The translations under genes and the position numbers were made by a program. This document shows positions 48,007 to 56,409 of a stretch of 57,510 bases of DNA, piece after piece (the first letter of the stretch is position 1; each line of letters opens with the position of its first letter). The notes under the pieces are model-generated. The model had not been told where the DNA came from, searched no databases, and saw only the letters and a program-made list of their open reading frames with translations. Source of the DNA: DASQFQ01 sp038238015 (GTDB lineage: Bacteria > Actinomycetota > Thermoleophilia > Solirubrobacterales > Solirubrobacteraceae); assembly GCA_038238015.1 (NCBI GenBank), contig JBBRYA010000016.1, positions 1 through 57,510 on the forward strand, read 5' to 3'.

Positions 48007-51000
48007 ATGGAGATCCGCCTTCTCGGTCTCGTCGAGGCCTCCCACGACGGTCGCGCCGTCCCGCTGGGCGGCGCGAAGCCACGCGCCCTGCTCGCGATCC
48101 TGGCCCTGCAGGCCAACAGCCCGGTCTCCGCCGACCGGCTGATCGAAGGGCTGTGGGGCGAACGGCCGCCCGCGACCGCGCCCAAGCTCGTGCAGGTGCT
48201 CGTCTCTCAGCTGCGCAAACAGCTCGCCGGCGCCGATGCCGAGATCGTCACGCGCGGGCGGGGCTACGAGCTGCGGATGGACCCTGACGCCGTCGACGCG
48301 CTGCGATTCGAACGACTCCTGACGTCTGGCGAGAACGGCTCCCACGCGCGCGAGGCACTTGGCTTGTGGCGCGGGCCTCCGCTCGACGACCTTGCCGACG
48401 AGCCGTTCGCCGCGGCCGAGATCCGGCGGCTCGAAGCCCTGTGGCTGCGCGCGCGCGAGGACGCGATCGACGCCGCGCTGGCCGACGGGCGCCACGCGGC
48501 GATGATCGGCGAGCTCGACGAGTTGGTCCGCGAGCACCCGTTGCGCGAGCGGCTGCACGGCCATCGCATGCTCGCGCTGTACCGCTCCGGACGGCAGGCG
48601 GACGCACTGGAGGCGTTCCGGCATGCCCGCCAGGTCCTGCTCGACGAGGTCGGGCTCGAGCCGGGTCCCGAGCTGCGGCGCCTCAATGACGCGATCCTCC
48701 GCCAGGACCCAGAGCTCGACGGTCCTCGACGGCGCCTGGTCCCCACCCCACCGCGGCGCGGGCACCGCCTGCTGTTCGCCGGCGCCGCCGTGGCGATCGC
48801 CGCTGCGGTCGCGCTGGCCGTCACGCAGCTGGGCGGATCGCGCGGGCTCGACCGGATCGCGGAGGACGCGACCGGCGTCATCGATCCCGGGAGCGGGCGG
48901 ATCGAGGGGCAGTACGCCGTCGGGCACGCGCCCGACGCGCTAGCGGCGGGAGGCGGCTCGGTGTGGGCCGCCAACGGCCGCGACGGAACCGTCTCCCGCG
49001 TCGATCGCGGCCGCGCCCAGGTCACGACGATCGACGTCGGCGGCGAGCCGACGGCGGTCGCCTTCGGTGATGGTTCGCTGTGGGTCGCCGACGGCCAGAA
49101 TGGCCGTGTCGACCAAGTCGACTCCGGCACGAACCGCGTCGTCCACCGCCTGCCCGCGGGCAACGCGCCGCGCGGTGTGGCCGTCGCGGGCCGCGCGGTC
49201 TGGCTTTCCTCGGCGGTCGACGGACAGGTGGAGCGCATCGACCTCGCGCGTGGGGGCCGGATCGAGCGGATCGACGTTCCCGGCGGCCCCGCTGCGATCA
49301 CTGCGGGCAGCGGGGCCGTGTGGGTGGCCGGCGAGGAGGACGGCGTCGTGACCCGGCTCGACCTCCACTCTGGTGCGGCCCTGAAGGCGATCGCGGTCGG
49401 CAACGGGCCGGCTGCGATCGCCGTGGGCTACGGTGGCGTTTGGGTCGCCAACCGCGACGACGGCACGGTCACGCGGATCGATCCCGCGACCGACGCGGTC
49501 AGCGACACCGTGCGCGTCGGTGGCAGCCCCGTCGCGGTCGCCGCCGGACTTGGCGCGATCTGGGTGGCTGACGGCAAGGGAGGCGCCGTGATCCGCATCG
49601 ACCCGCGGACGCGCCGCGTGAGCCGCCGCATCGCGCTCGGTGGCGCGCCGTCCGCGCTTGCGCTCGCGGGCGGTTCGGTGTGGGCGGCGGCGACCGCGTC
49701 TCGCGCCAGCCACCGCGGCGGGACGCTGCGGTTCGCGTCCGCCCCGTTCGACGTCTGCAACTGCCTCGACCCGGCGGGCTACGATGTGCGCAACTGGCCG
49801 ATCCTGTCGCTCGCCTACGACGGCCTCGTCGCCTACCGCCGCATCCCGGGCGCCGGTGGCAACACGCTCGTCGCCGACCTCGCCGCGAGCGTCCCGCGGC
49901 CAAGTGACGGTGGGCGCACCTACACCTTCCAGCTGCGCCCTGAGCTGCGGTTCTCAGACGGCACGCCGGTGCGGCCAGAGGACTTCCGGGGGTCGATCGA
50001 GCGCGTCGCGCGCCTCTCCGGAGGTGGGACGCCGCCGTTCTACGGCGGGATCGTAGGCGCCGAGGCGTGCAGTCCGCGGCGGTGCGACCTCTCGAAGGGC
50101 ATCGAGACCGACGACGCGGCGCGGACGATCACCATCCACCTGCGGCGGCCCGATGCAGAGTTCGACCACAAGCTCGCATTACCGCTGGCCTACGTGCTGC
50201 CCGCGCGCGCACCGGCGGCGATCATCCGCCGGCGTCCCCCGCCGGGCACCGGCCCATACAGGATCACGGCGTTCGAGCCGGGACGCGGCGTACGTTTGGA
50301 GCGCAACCCTCGTTTTCGCTCATGGTCGGCCGAGGCGCGTCCCGAGGGATTTCCCGACGCGATCGACGTCACGATCTCCAACGACGCCGGAGCTCAGGTG
50401 GCGGCCGTCGAGCGCGGCCGTGCGGATGCCGTTGTCGCCGCCGGCGTGTTCAGCGGCCAGTTGTCGCTCGCGCAGGACCGCGCGCTCGCACTCGCCGACG
50501 CCAGCCGCGTGCACACCGGGCCCGCGCCGACGACCAGCTACCTCTTCGTCAACGTGCGCGAGCGGCCGTTCGACGACCCGCGTGTCCGCCTGGCGTTGAA
50601 CTACGCGGTCGATCGCCGGCGCATGGTCGAGCTCGCGGGGGGCAGCGGCCTTGCGGGCCTGTCCTGTCAGGTGCTCCCGCCCGGGCTGCCCGGCTACGCG
50701 CCCACGTGCCCGTTCACTCGCGACGCGACGCCGGGCGGTGGCTGGTCAGCGCCGGATCTCGCTCGCGCTCGCAGGCTCGTCGCGGCGTCCGGCTCGCGGG
50801 GAGCGCGGGTGCAGGTGTGGGGATTCCCGAAGTACGCGGCCGTCACCCGCTACGCCAGCGATGTGCTGCGGCGCCTGGGCTACCGCGTCCGCGTACGGGT
50901 GCTGCCCTTGCCGAGCTACTTCGACTACGTCAACGACTCGCGGCACCACGCCCAGGTGGGCTTCTCGGGCTGGATCGCCGACTTCCTCACCCCGTCGAGC

Positions 51001-51288
51001 TTCTTCGATCCGTTCAGGTGCGGGCAGATCGTTCGCAACTCCAGCGTCAACGAGAACCCCTCGCAGTTCTGCGATCGGGCGGTGGACGCCGGCTACGCCG
51101 CCGCCCAGGCAGCCCGCGGCGCGGAGGCAAACGCGCGCTGGGCCGCCCTCGACCGGCGGGTGGCGGCGGCATCGCCGGCGATCCCGCTGTTCAACCGCCG
51201 CAGCCTGCTGCTGGTCTCCGACCGCGTGGGCAACGCGCAGACGCACCAGCAGCTCGGGCCGCTGCTGGATCAGTTCTGGCTGCATTAG
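48007..51288 (+). CDS. transmembrane BTAD transcriptional regulator with propeller and SBP5 solute-binding domain
   Basis: 1093 aa. Residues 1-90: OmpR/SARP-type winged helix (MEIRLLGLVEASHDGRAVPL, PVSADRLIEGLWGERPPATA, LRKQLAG, TRGRGYELRM). About 95-240: BTAD helical domain (LRARRDAIDAAL-like, HPLRERLHGHRMLALYRSGR, LLDEVGLEPGPELRRL). About 255-277: one membrane helix (LLFAGAAVAIAAAVALAVTQ). About 300-575: seven YVTN-like blades of about 42 aa (for example GEPTAVAFGDGSLWVADG). About 580-1093: family-5 extracellular solute-binding domain (GGTLRFASAPFDVCNCLDP, RPSDGGRTYTFQLRPELRFS, DPRVRLALNYAVDRRRMVEL). So the DNA-binding part is cytoplasmic and the ligand-binding part outside. ATG 48007 fits the promoter; the frame is open upstream only as shadow. 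Confidence 0.9.
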   Translation: MEIRLLGLVEASHDGRAVPLGGAKPRALLAILALQANSPVSADRLIEGLWGERPPATAPKLVQVLVSQLRKQLAGADAEIVTRGRGYELRMDPDAVDALRFERLLTSGENGSHAREALGLWRGPPLDDLADEPFAAAEIRRLEALWLRAREDAIDAALADGRHAAMIGELDELVREHPLRERLHGHRMLALYRSGRQADALEAFRHARQVLLDEVGLEPGPELRRLNDAILRQDPELDGPRRRLVPTPPRRGHRLLFAGAAVAIAAAVALAVTQLGGSRGLDRIAEDATGVIDPGSGRIEGQYAVGHAPDALAAGGGSVWAANGRDGTVSRVDRGRAQVTTIDVGGEPTAVAFGDGSLWVADGQNGRVDQVDSGTNRVVHRLPAGNAPRGVAVAGRAVWLSSAVDGQVERIDLARGGRIERIDVPGGPAAITAGSGAVWVAGEEDGVVTRLDLHSGAALKAIAVGNGPAAIAVGYGGVWVANRDDGTVTRIDPATDAVSDTVRVGGSPVAVAAGLGAIWVADGKGGAVIRIDPRTRRVSRRIALGGAPSALALAGGSVWAAATASRASHRGGTLRFASAPFDVCNCLDPAGYDVRNWPILSLAYDGLVAYRRIPGAGGNTLVADLAASVPRPSDGGRTYTFQLRPELRFSDGTPVRPEDFRGSIERVARLSGGGTPPFYGGIVGAEACSPRRCDLSKGIETDDAARTITIHLRRPDAEFDHKLALPLAYVLPARAPAAIIRRRPPPGTGPYRITAFEPGRGVRLERNPRFRSWSAEARPEGFPDAIDVTISNDAGAQVAAVERGRADAVVAAGVFSGQLSLAQDRALALADASRVHTGPAPTTSYLFVNVRERPFDDPRVRLALNYAVDRRRMVELAGGSGLAGLSCQVLPPGLPGYAPTCPFTRDATPGGGWSAPDLARARRLVAASGSRGARVQVWGFPKYAAVTRYASDVLRRLGYRVRVRVLPLPSYFDYVNDSRHHAQVGFSGWIADFLTPSSFFDPFRCGQIVRNSSVNENPSQFCDRAVDAGYAAAQAARGAEANARWAALDRRVAAASPAIPLFNRRSLLLVSDRVGNAQTHQQLGPLLDQFWLH

Positions 51289-51295
51289 CAGGGCT

Positions 51296-51310
51296 TTTAC
51301 CGTTCGTAAA
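51296..51310. promoter_or_regulatory. AT-rich palindrome after the regulator gene
   Basis: TTTAC-CGTTC-GTAAA, 5-bp perfect arms, 8 nt after the regulator stop and about 80 nt before the next ATG. AT-rich palindromes stand out in this GC background. It could be an operator or part of a terminator. Heptamer direct repeats CGGTCCT occur downstream at 51349-51355 and 51359-51365. Confidence 0.4.
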
Positions 51311-51388
51311 CCGAGCTGAGCCGCGAGGCAACCGGCAGGGCGCAGGGTCGGTCCTGTCCGGTCCTCTCAGCAGAAGGAGCATCACCTG

Positions 51389-51730
51389 ATGCGCTCCACG
51401 CTCACCACCATCTCCATCGTCGCGCTGCTGGCTCTCGGCGCGAGCTCCGCGGCCGCCCGGCCGGAGGTCTTCGTCAAGTCCGGCCACTCCGTCCGAGCGG
51501 TCTCCGTGCGCAGCCTCGGCCTCCAGCACCGCTACGGCCAGGACGTCACCGGCGTCGCGGCCCCCGAGCCCGCGGCCCCCCCGGTCGCGCGGACCGTCCC
51601 CGCGCCGGTCGCCGGCGGTGGCTTCAACTGGGTCTACGCAGGCGCCGGCGCAGGCCTGGCCGTCGCGCTGCTGCTGGGAGCCGCCGGCGTGTCGGCCGCT
51701 CGGCGCCAGCCCTCGATGCCTGCGCGCTGA
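51389..51730 (+). CDS. 113-aa exported single-pass membrane protein
   Basis: 113 aa. Signal peptide about 1-23 (GASSAAARP), a short extracytoplasmic part with a Pro/Ala-rich stretch (PEPAAPPVARTVPAPVAGG) and a C-terminal hydrophobic helix (FNWVYAGAGAGLAVALLLGA) followed by SAARRQPSMPAR, so the C-terminus is likely inside. AGAAGGAG (51371-51378) precedes the ATG by 10 nt. It lies 100 nt downstream of the transmembrane regulator on the same strand, making it a candidate partner or target. The family is not recognised. Confidence 0.65.
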   Translation: MRSTLTTISIVALLALGASSAAARPEVFVKSGHSVRAVSVRSLGLQHRYGQDVTGVAAPEPAAPPVARTVPAPVAGGGFNWVYAGAGAGLAVALLLGAAGVSAARRQPSMPAR

Positions 51731-51773
51731 ACCTCCCTCCCGGCCGCGCGGACCTCCGTGCGGCCGGGACGCA

Positions 51774-51881
51774 GTGCGTGGCACTACGGTTGACCGAGAA
51801 GTTCGCGAGGCCGCGCGCGAGGACGCCGATCTCCAGGCGCTGTGCGGGGACGAGCGCTTCACCGCGCTGGTGGGAGGCTGA
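51774..51881 (+). pseudogene. possible remnant of a TPR-protein C-terminus
   Basis: A 35-codon stretch from GTG to TGA ends in AREDADLQALCGDERFTALV, which resembles the closing ALxxDPDLxxLRxDPRFxALV segment common at the end of tetratricopeptide proteins. Nothing upstream in the same frame continues the family. It is most likely a decayed gene end or a very small ORF. No other gene occupies 51731-51885. Confidence 0.3.
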
Positions 51882-51885
51882 CGCC

Positions 51886-52353
51886 TCAGTCGGTGTACAG
51901 CCGCGCCGACAGGTTCTCGGCGCTCTGCGGCTGCACGTCCTCGAGGCGCCTGAGCTGTGAGCGCAGGGCCTCGGGCAGCCGGCTCGCGCCGGGAGTGTCG
52001 ATCTCGATGACGTTGCCCGACGGGTCGCGCAGGTAGGTCTGGACCATGTCGCCGGGCAACTCGACGAGATGGTTCCCGAACGCCTCTGACTCGAAGGCGT
52101 CGCGGGCCTCGGCGCGGCGGTAGACCGGCTCGAGATCGTCGACGGTCACCGCGAAGTGGTGCTGGCCGCGCGGCTCCACGTCGGCCTCGAAGAGGTGCAG
52201 CTGCGACTCCCCGAGCCCGAGCCACTGGACGGGGAAGCCGAAGTTCGGCGACGCGATCGGCTCGGCCCCAAAGACCTCCACGTAGAAGGCGACGGACTCG
52301 GCGAGATCCCTGGCGTTGACGCTGACGTGGTTGATCGCGCGCACGGAGCCCAT
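51886..52353 (-). CDS. VOC-family (glyoxalase/dioxygenase-fold) protein
   Basis: 155 aa. Two betaalphabeta-beta-beta modules: INHVSVNARDLAESVAFYVE with the first metal-ligand His, LGESQLHLFEAD, HHFAVTVDDLEPVYRRAEA with the second His, and LRDPSGNVIEIDTPG with the Glu ligand. Family members include glyoxalases, lyases and dioxygenases; the exact reaction is unknown. The ATG directly abuts the cupin TAG (TAGATG), so the two are co-transcribed, with the cupin first. The C-terminal tail (LRRLEDVQPQSAENLSARL) goes beyond the core fold. Confidence 0.9.
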   Translation of the reverse strand: MGSVRAINHVSVNARDLAESVAFYVEVFGAEPIASPNFGFPVQWLGLGESQLHLFEADVEPRGQHHFAVTVDDLEPVYRRAEARDAFESEAFGNHLVELPGDMVQTYLRDPSGNVIEIDTPGASRLPEALRSQLRRLEDVQPQSAENLSARLYTD

Positions 52354-52728
52354 CTATCCCGCCCAAGGCACCTCGACGGAGTCCTCGGTCGGCGAGTCGC
52401 GCGCGACGACGTACTCGGCGGCCTCGGAGTCCGAGAGGTTCTGCAGGATGTGGGTCTCGCGCGGCGGCACGTAGACCATGTCGCCGGGACCGATCGAGAC
52501 GGTGTCCTCGAGGTGGTCGCCCCACCGCACCTCGAGCGCGCCCGAGAGCATGTAGACGGCGCTCTCGCAGCCCTCGTGGTAGTGGGGGCGCGAGCGTGCG
52601 CCGGCCGGAACGCGGAACACGCCCATGTAGATGTTGGTCGCGCCGGTCGTCGCCTGGGAGATCTCCGCGCCGCCCACGACCCCGCGCGGCACGTCGCGCG
52701 CGACGTCTGAAGGCTTGACGACTCGCAT
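52354..52728 (-). CDS. cupin-domain protein
   Basis: 124 aa, single cupin barrel: RSRPHYHEGCESAVYMLSGALE contains the metal-binding His-x-His and Glu of cupin motif 1, and GPGDMVYVPPRETHILQN holds the motif 2 His. It probably binds Fe, Mn or Ni and may be an isomerase, dioxygenase or sensor. It is encoded with the VOC protein just downstream with no spacing, so the pair may act on one substrate. The GNAT stop lies 10 nt upstream, making GNAT-cupin-VOC one likely operon. Confidence 0.88.
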   Translation of the reverse strand: MRVVKPSDVARDVPRGVVGGAEISQATTGATNIYMGVFRVPAGARSRPHYHEGCESAVYMLSGALEVRWGDHLEDTVSIGPGDMVYVPPRETHILQNLSDSEAAEYVVARDSPTEDSVEVPWAG

Positions 52729-52737
52729 GCGGCGATC

Positions 52738-53205
52738 CTACGTCAGGTGCACCGGCAGGGAGTAGTCAAACCACTCCGAGCGCTGCCCGCCGACCCGGTC
52801 ATAGACGGCCTGCGCGCGGTGGTTGTCCTTCGCGGTCTGCCACACCAGCGTTGTGGCGCCGTGGTCCGCGCAGCGCTCGCGGCAGGCGGCGATCAGCCGG
52901 TCGGCGAGCCCCTGCCCGCGCGCCCCGGCGACCACGTACAGGTCGTTCATGATCCCCAGGCGCGCGGCGCTGAGCGTGGTCCAGGCCCAGAACACGGTCG
53001 CGAAGCCCGCTGCCTCCTGGCCCGGTCCGTAGGCGATCAGCTGCAGGCCCTCGCGCTCCGGGTCTGCGATCAGCGCGCGCGACATCGCCAGCAGGGCGTC
53101 GTCGGACGGCGTGACGCCGTAGAAGTCGCAGTAGCCGCGCATCAGGGGCAGCAGCGCCTCCAGGTCTGACTCCCCGGCGACCGCGATGACCTGCTCCTCG
53201 CTCAC
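52738..53205 (-). CDS. GNAT-family acetyltransferase
   Basis: 155 aa. The acetyl-CoA-binding segment is LYVVAGARGQGLADRLIAAC (motif A, RGQGLA), with motif B near TTLVWQTAKDNHRAQAVYDR and final GGQRSEWFDYSL. The N-terminal DLEALLPLMRGYCDFYGVTP fits the small GNAT group acting on amines or amino acids. GTG start at 53205 overlaps the SDR stop (GTGA), so translation is coupled. Substrate unknown. The longer open frame upstream is a shadow of the SDR gene. Confidence 0.88.
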   Translation of the reverse strand: MSEEQVIAVAGESDLEALLPLMRGYCDFYGVTPSDDALLAMSRALIADPEREGLQLIAYGPGQEAAGFATVFWAWTTLSAARLGIMNDLYVVAGARGQGLADRLIAACRERCADHGATTLVWQTAKDNHRAQAVYDRVGGQRSEWFDYSLPVHLT

Positions 53206-54029
53206 GTCGTCATGCCCGTGAACTGGCCGCCGGTGACGTTGAGCACCTGGCCGTGCACGTAGTTGGACCATGGCGAGCAGAGGAAGAAGACGCCGCCGGC
53301 GGCCTCCTGAGGGCTCCCGGGGCGCCCGAGCGGGATCAGCATCGCGGCCATGCCGCGCAGCTGGTCGGGGATCCCGAGCTGGACCTTCTCGCCGTCGATC
53401 TCCATCTGGTTGGCGGCGTCCTTGGAGGCGGTGAGGCGCGTCTCGATATAGCCGAAGGCGACCGCGTTGACGTTGACCTTGAACTGCCCCCATTCCTTGG
53501 CGAGCGTCTTGGTGATGCCGACGACGGCCGCCTTGCCCGCCGAGTAGTTGGCCTGCCCGGCGTTGCCCATCGTGCCCGAGATCGAGGAGACGTTGACGAT
53601 CTTGCGGAACACCTCGGTGCCCTGCTCGCGCTCCTGCTTGGCGGGCTCGCGCAGATGCGGTGCCGCCGCGCGGATGACCCTGAAGGGCACGATCGTGTGG
53701 ATGTCGAGCATGCGCTGGAACTGCTCGTCGGTCATCTTGTGGATCGGCGCGTCGAGCGTGTAGCCGGCGTTGTTGACGATCACGTCGACCTTGCCCCACG
53801 CGTCGATGGCCGCCTGCACGAGCTTGTCGGGCGCGTCGCCCTTGGTCAGGTCGCCCGCGAAGACCGCGGTTTCGCCGCTGATCTCGCCCGCGGTCTGCTC
53901 GGCGGCATCGCCGTCGAGGTCGTTGATCAGCACCTTGGCGCCGTGCTCGGAGAGCAGCTCGGCCGTCGCGCGGCCGATGCCGCGGGCCGAGCCCGTAACG
54001 ATCGCCACCTTGTCGTCCAGCACGCCCAT
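53202..54029 (-). CDS. short-chain dehydrogenase/reductase (FabG-like)
   Basis: 275 aa. Cofactor motif VTGSARGIGRATAELL, NNAG in VIVNNAGYTLDAP, catalytic Ser and YxxxK in IVNVSSISGTMG and ANYSAGKAAVVG, and PLGRPGSPQEAAGGVFFLCS. It has the usual 3-oxoacyl reductase layout with a short insertion (PAKQEREQGTEVFRK) after helix 5. A GGAGGA ribosome binding site precedes the ATG. It probably reduces a 3-oxoacyl thioester or a related ketone with NAD(P)H. Followed by GNAT, cupin and VOC genes in a likely operon. Confidence 0.92.
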   Translation of the reverse strand: MGVLDDKVAIVTGSARGIGRATAELLSEHGAKVLINDLDGDAAEQTAGEISGETAVFAGDLTKGDAPDKLVQAAIDAWGKVDVIVNNAGYTLDAPIHKMTDEQFQRMLDIHTIVPFRVIRAAAPHLREPAKQEREQGTEVFRKIVNVSSISGTMGNAGQANYSAGKAAVVGITKTLAKEWGQFKVNVNAVAFGYIETRLTASKDAANQMEIDGEKVQLGIPDQLRGMAAMLIPLGRPGSPQEAAGGVFFLCSPWSNYVHGQVLNVTGGQFTGMTT

Positions 54030-54071
54030 GTCAGTCCTCCGGATTCGTGGTCGGACGGGGCATTGTGCCCG

Positions 54072-55277
54072 TCAGAGCGCGCGGAGGGAGGCTCGCCGCG
54101 CCGCCGCGACCGCGGCGGCGGCCGCCACGGCTGCCGCGGCGACCAGGAACGCGGTCGGCGGGCCGGCGCCCTGGACGACCGCGCCGCCCAGCGCTCCGCC
54201 GGCCGCGATGCCCGCCGCCAGGCCGCTCAGCGTCCAGGTGTTGGCCTCGGTGACCGTGCCCGGCGGCGCGAGCACGCCGATCAGCCCGTTGACCGCCGCG
54301 AGCGACGGCGCGAGCGCCAGGCCGGCGACGACGATCAGCGCCGCGAGCGAGGCGACGCCCGTGGCCAGCGCGAGCGGCACGGTGGCCAGCGCGAGGGCGC
54401 AGAGCAGCCACACGAAGCGCAGGGCGGGATCAGCGGACGCACCGCGCCGTCCCGAGACGAAGCCGCCGGCCATGCTGCCGAGCCCCCACGCGCCGAGCAC
54501 GAGCCCGGCCGCGCCGCGCGAGCCGGCGCGCTCGCACAGTGCCGGCACCGCAACCTCGATCGCCGCGATCGAGATCCCGGCGAGGACCATCACCGCGAGC
54601 AGCGTTCGTATTCCCCCGGCCGCGAGCGCGCCGGCGCGCGAGCGCGCTTCATCCACGTGCGGGCGCCAGTGGCGCGATGCCGGGGTGAGCGCGAAGACGA
54701 TGCTGCCGGCCGCTCCGAGGATCGCGCACGCGAGCACCGCGGCGCGCAGCGAGAGCGAGCCGATCCCGGCCACGATCAGCACCGGGCCCAGGATGTAGAC
54801 CACCTCGAGCACCGACGCCTCCAGCGCATAGACCGCGTAGCGGAGATCCGGGTCCTCGAGCAGCTCCGACCACAGCGTCCGCACGCAGGGCCCGAGCGGC
54901 GGCTCAGCCGCGCCGATCACGACCGCAAGCGCGAGCAGCACGCCGAGCCCGGTGCCGTGCGGCAGCATCGCGAACGCCGCCAGCGCGGCGCCGTTGACCA
55001 TGCCGCCCGCCACCAGCACGCCGGTCTGCCCGCGCCGGTCGATCACGCGCCCGAGCAGCGGCGCGCTGGCGCCGAAGAACAGCGCGCTGGTCCCGGCCAC
55101 CAGGCCGCCGGAGGCGTAGGAGCCGGTCAGCGAGCGGGTCTGGAGGATCAGCACGAGTCCGACGGCGCCCATCGGCAGCCGTCCGAGCAGCGATGCCGCG
55201 ATCGGCCGCGCGATGCCCGGCGTGCGCAGCGCCGTGGCGAACGAGACGCGACTGGGGGCGGGGGCGACGGTGCTCAT
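54072..55277 (-). CDS. MFS transporter
   Basis: 401 aa with about twelve predicted membrane helices, such as LGRLPMGAVGLVLILQTRSL, GLVAGTSALFFGASAPLLGR, ALAAFAMLPHGTGLGVLLAL and VMVLAGISIAAIEVAVPALC. The motif-A-like loop is GRVIDRRGQTGVLVAG. The family exports or imports small solutes using the proton gradient; drug-efflux-type members have this length. AAGGTGAAG lies before the ATG. It lies between the SDR cluster and the acyl-CoA dehydrogenase, same strand, with a 22-nt gap to the latter. Confidence 0.88.
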   Translation of the reverse strand: MSTVAPAPSRVSFATALRTPGIARPIAASLLGRLPMGAVGLVLILQTRSLTGSYASGGLVAGTSALFFGASAPLLGRVIDRRGQTGVLVAGGMVNGAALAAFAMLPHGTGLGVLLALAVVIGAAEPPLGPCVRTLWSELLEDPDLRYAVYALEASVLEVVYILGPVLIVAGIGSLSLRAAVLACAILGAAGSIVFALTPASRHWRPHVDEARSRAGALAAGGIRTLLAVMVLAGISIAAIEVAVPALCERAGSRGAAGLVLGAWGLGSMAGGFVSGRRGASADPALRFVWLLCALALATVPLALATGVASLAALIVVAGLALAPSLAAVNGLIGVLAPPGTVTEANTWTLSGLAAGIAAGGALGGAVVQGAGPPTAFLVAAAAVAAAAAVAAARRASLRAL

Positions 55278-55299
55278 CGCGCTTCACCTTAGGGCTCAG

Positions 55300-56409
55300 C
55301 TATAGGCCCATCGTCTTGCCCAGGATCTCCTTCATGATCTCGTCGGTCCCGCCGCCGATCGGGCCCAGGCGGGCGTCGCGGGCGGCGCGGGCGAGGTCCT
55401 CCGCCCCCGGGTGGCCGAGGTCGGCGAAGACGCCGAAGCAGGCGTCCTGGAGCTCGAAGTTCAGCCGCTGGGTGGCGAGCTTGGCCATCGTCACGTCGCG
55501 CACGGCGTCACCGCCGTCGAGGTAGCGGCGCAGGGCCTGATAGGTCAGCGCGGCGCCGGCCTCGGCGCGCGTGGCGAGATCAGCGATGCGGTGGCGCGTC
55601 GCCTGCGAGCAGCCGCGCTCGCTCAGCAGCGCGGTCGTGCGCTCGAGCGTGGCGCGCATCGAGCCGACGGCGCCGAGGGACATCAGCAGCCGCTCCCACT
55701 GGAAGTTGGCGACGATCAGGTAGAAGCCACGACCCTCCTCGCCGAGCAGATGGCTGTCGGGAACAGGCACGTCCTCGAAGGCGATCTCGGCGGTGTCCGA
55801 CGCGTGCCAGCCGAGCTTCTCGAGCTTGCTCGCGCGCACCCCCTCGCCGGCCTCGACGACGAGGAAGGACAGCGCGCCGTGGCCGCCCTCCTCGCGCGTC
55901 TTGACCGCGGTGACGTAGAAGTCGGCCCGCACGCCGTTGGTGATGAAGGTCTTGGCGCCGTTGACGACCCAGCCGCCGTCGACGCGCTGCGCGCGCGTGC
56001 GGATCGAGGCGACGTCCGAGCCCGCGTCGGGCTCGGTGATGGCCAGCGCCGCGATCTTCTCGCCGCGGATCGCGGGAGCCAGCCAGCGCGCCTTCTGCTC
56101 GTCGGTGCCGAACGTGCTCAGCGGCGGGGTGGCGATCCCGACGTGCGCGCCGATCCCCGCCGCCAGCCCGCCGGAGCCGCAGCGCGAGAGCTCCTCGGTG
56201 AACACCGCGTCGGCGACCCAGTCGGCGTCCGCGCCGTACTTGAGCCCGAGCCATCCGCGCTGCGCCAGCTGCGCGAACACGGTGTCGGGGAACCAGCGCT
56301 CCGCCTCCCACTGCGGCGTGTGCGGCGCCAGCTCCGCCTCCACGAAGGCGCGCACCTCGGCGCGCAGGTGCTCGTGGGCCCGGGTGAACGGGGGGACGGG
56401 GTTCGTCAA
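55300..56409 (-). CDS. acyl-CoA dehydrogenase
   Basis: 369 aa. FAD/substrate blocks: ALAITEPDAGSDVASIRTRA, WVVNGAKTFITNGVRADFYV, ALSFLVVEAGEGVRASKLEK, and near the C-terminus LGPIGGGTDEIMKEILGKTMG. The expected catalytic Glu is in the GGTDEIMKE region or the helix above it, as in related enzymes. It should oxidise an acyl-CoA and pass electrons to ETF. Start is TTG at 56409, overlapping the stop of the damaged HerA-like gene (TTGA). Whether a downstream start is used is open. Confidence 0.9.
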   Translation of the reverse strand: MTNPVPPFTRAHEHLRAEVRAFVEAELAPHTPQWEAERWFPDTVFAQLAQRGWLGLKYGADADWVADAVFTEELSRCGSGGLAAGIGAHVGIATPPLSTFGTDEQKARWLAPAIRGEKIAALAITEPDAGSDVASIRTRAQRVDGGWVVNGAKTFITNGVRADFYVTAVKTREEGGHGALSFLVVEAGEGVRASKLEKLGWHASDTAEIAFEDVPVPDSHLLGEEGRGFYLIVANFQWERLLMSLGAVGSMRATLERTTALLSERGCSQATRHRIADLATRAEAGAALTYQALRRYLDGGDAVRDVTMAKLATQRLNFELQDACFGVFADLGHPGAEDLARAARDARLGPIGGGTDEIMKEILGKTMGL

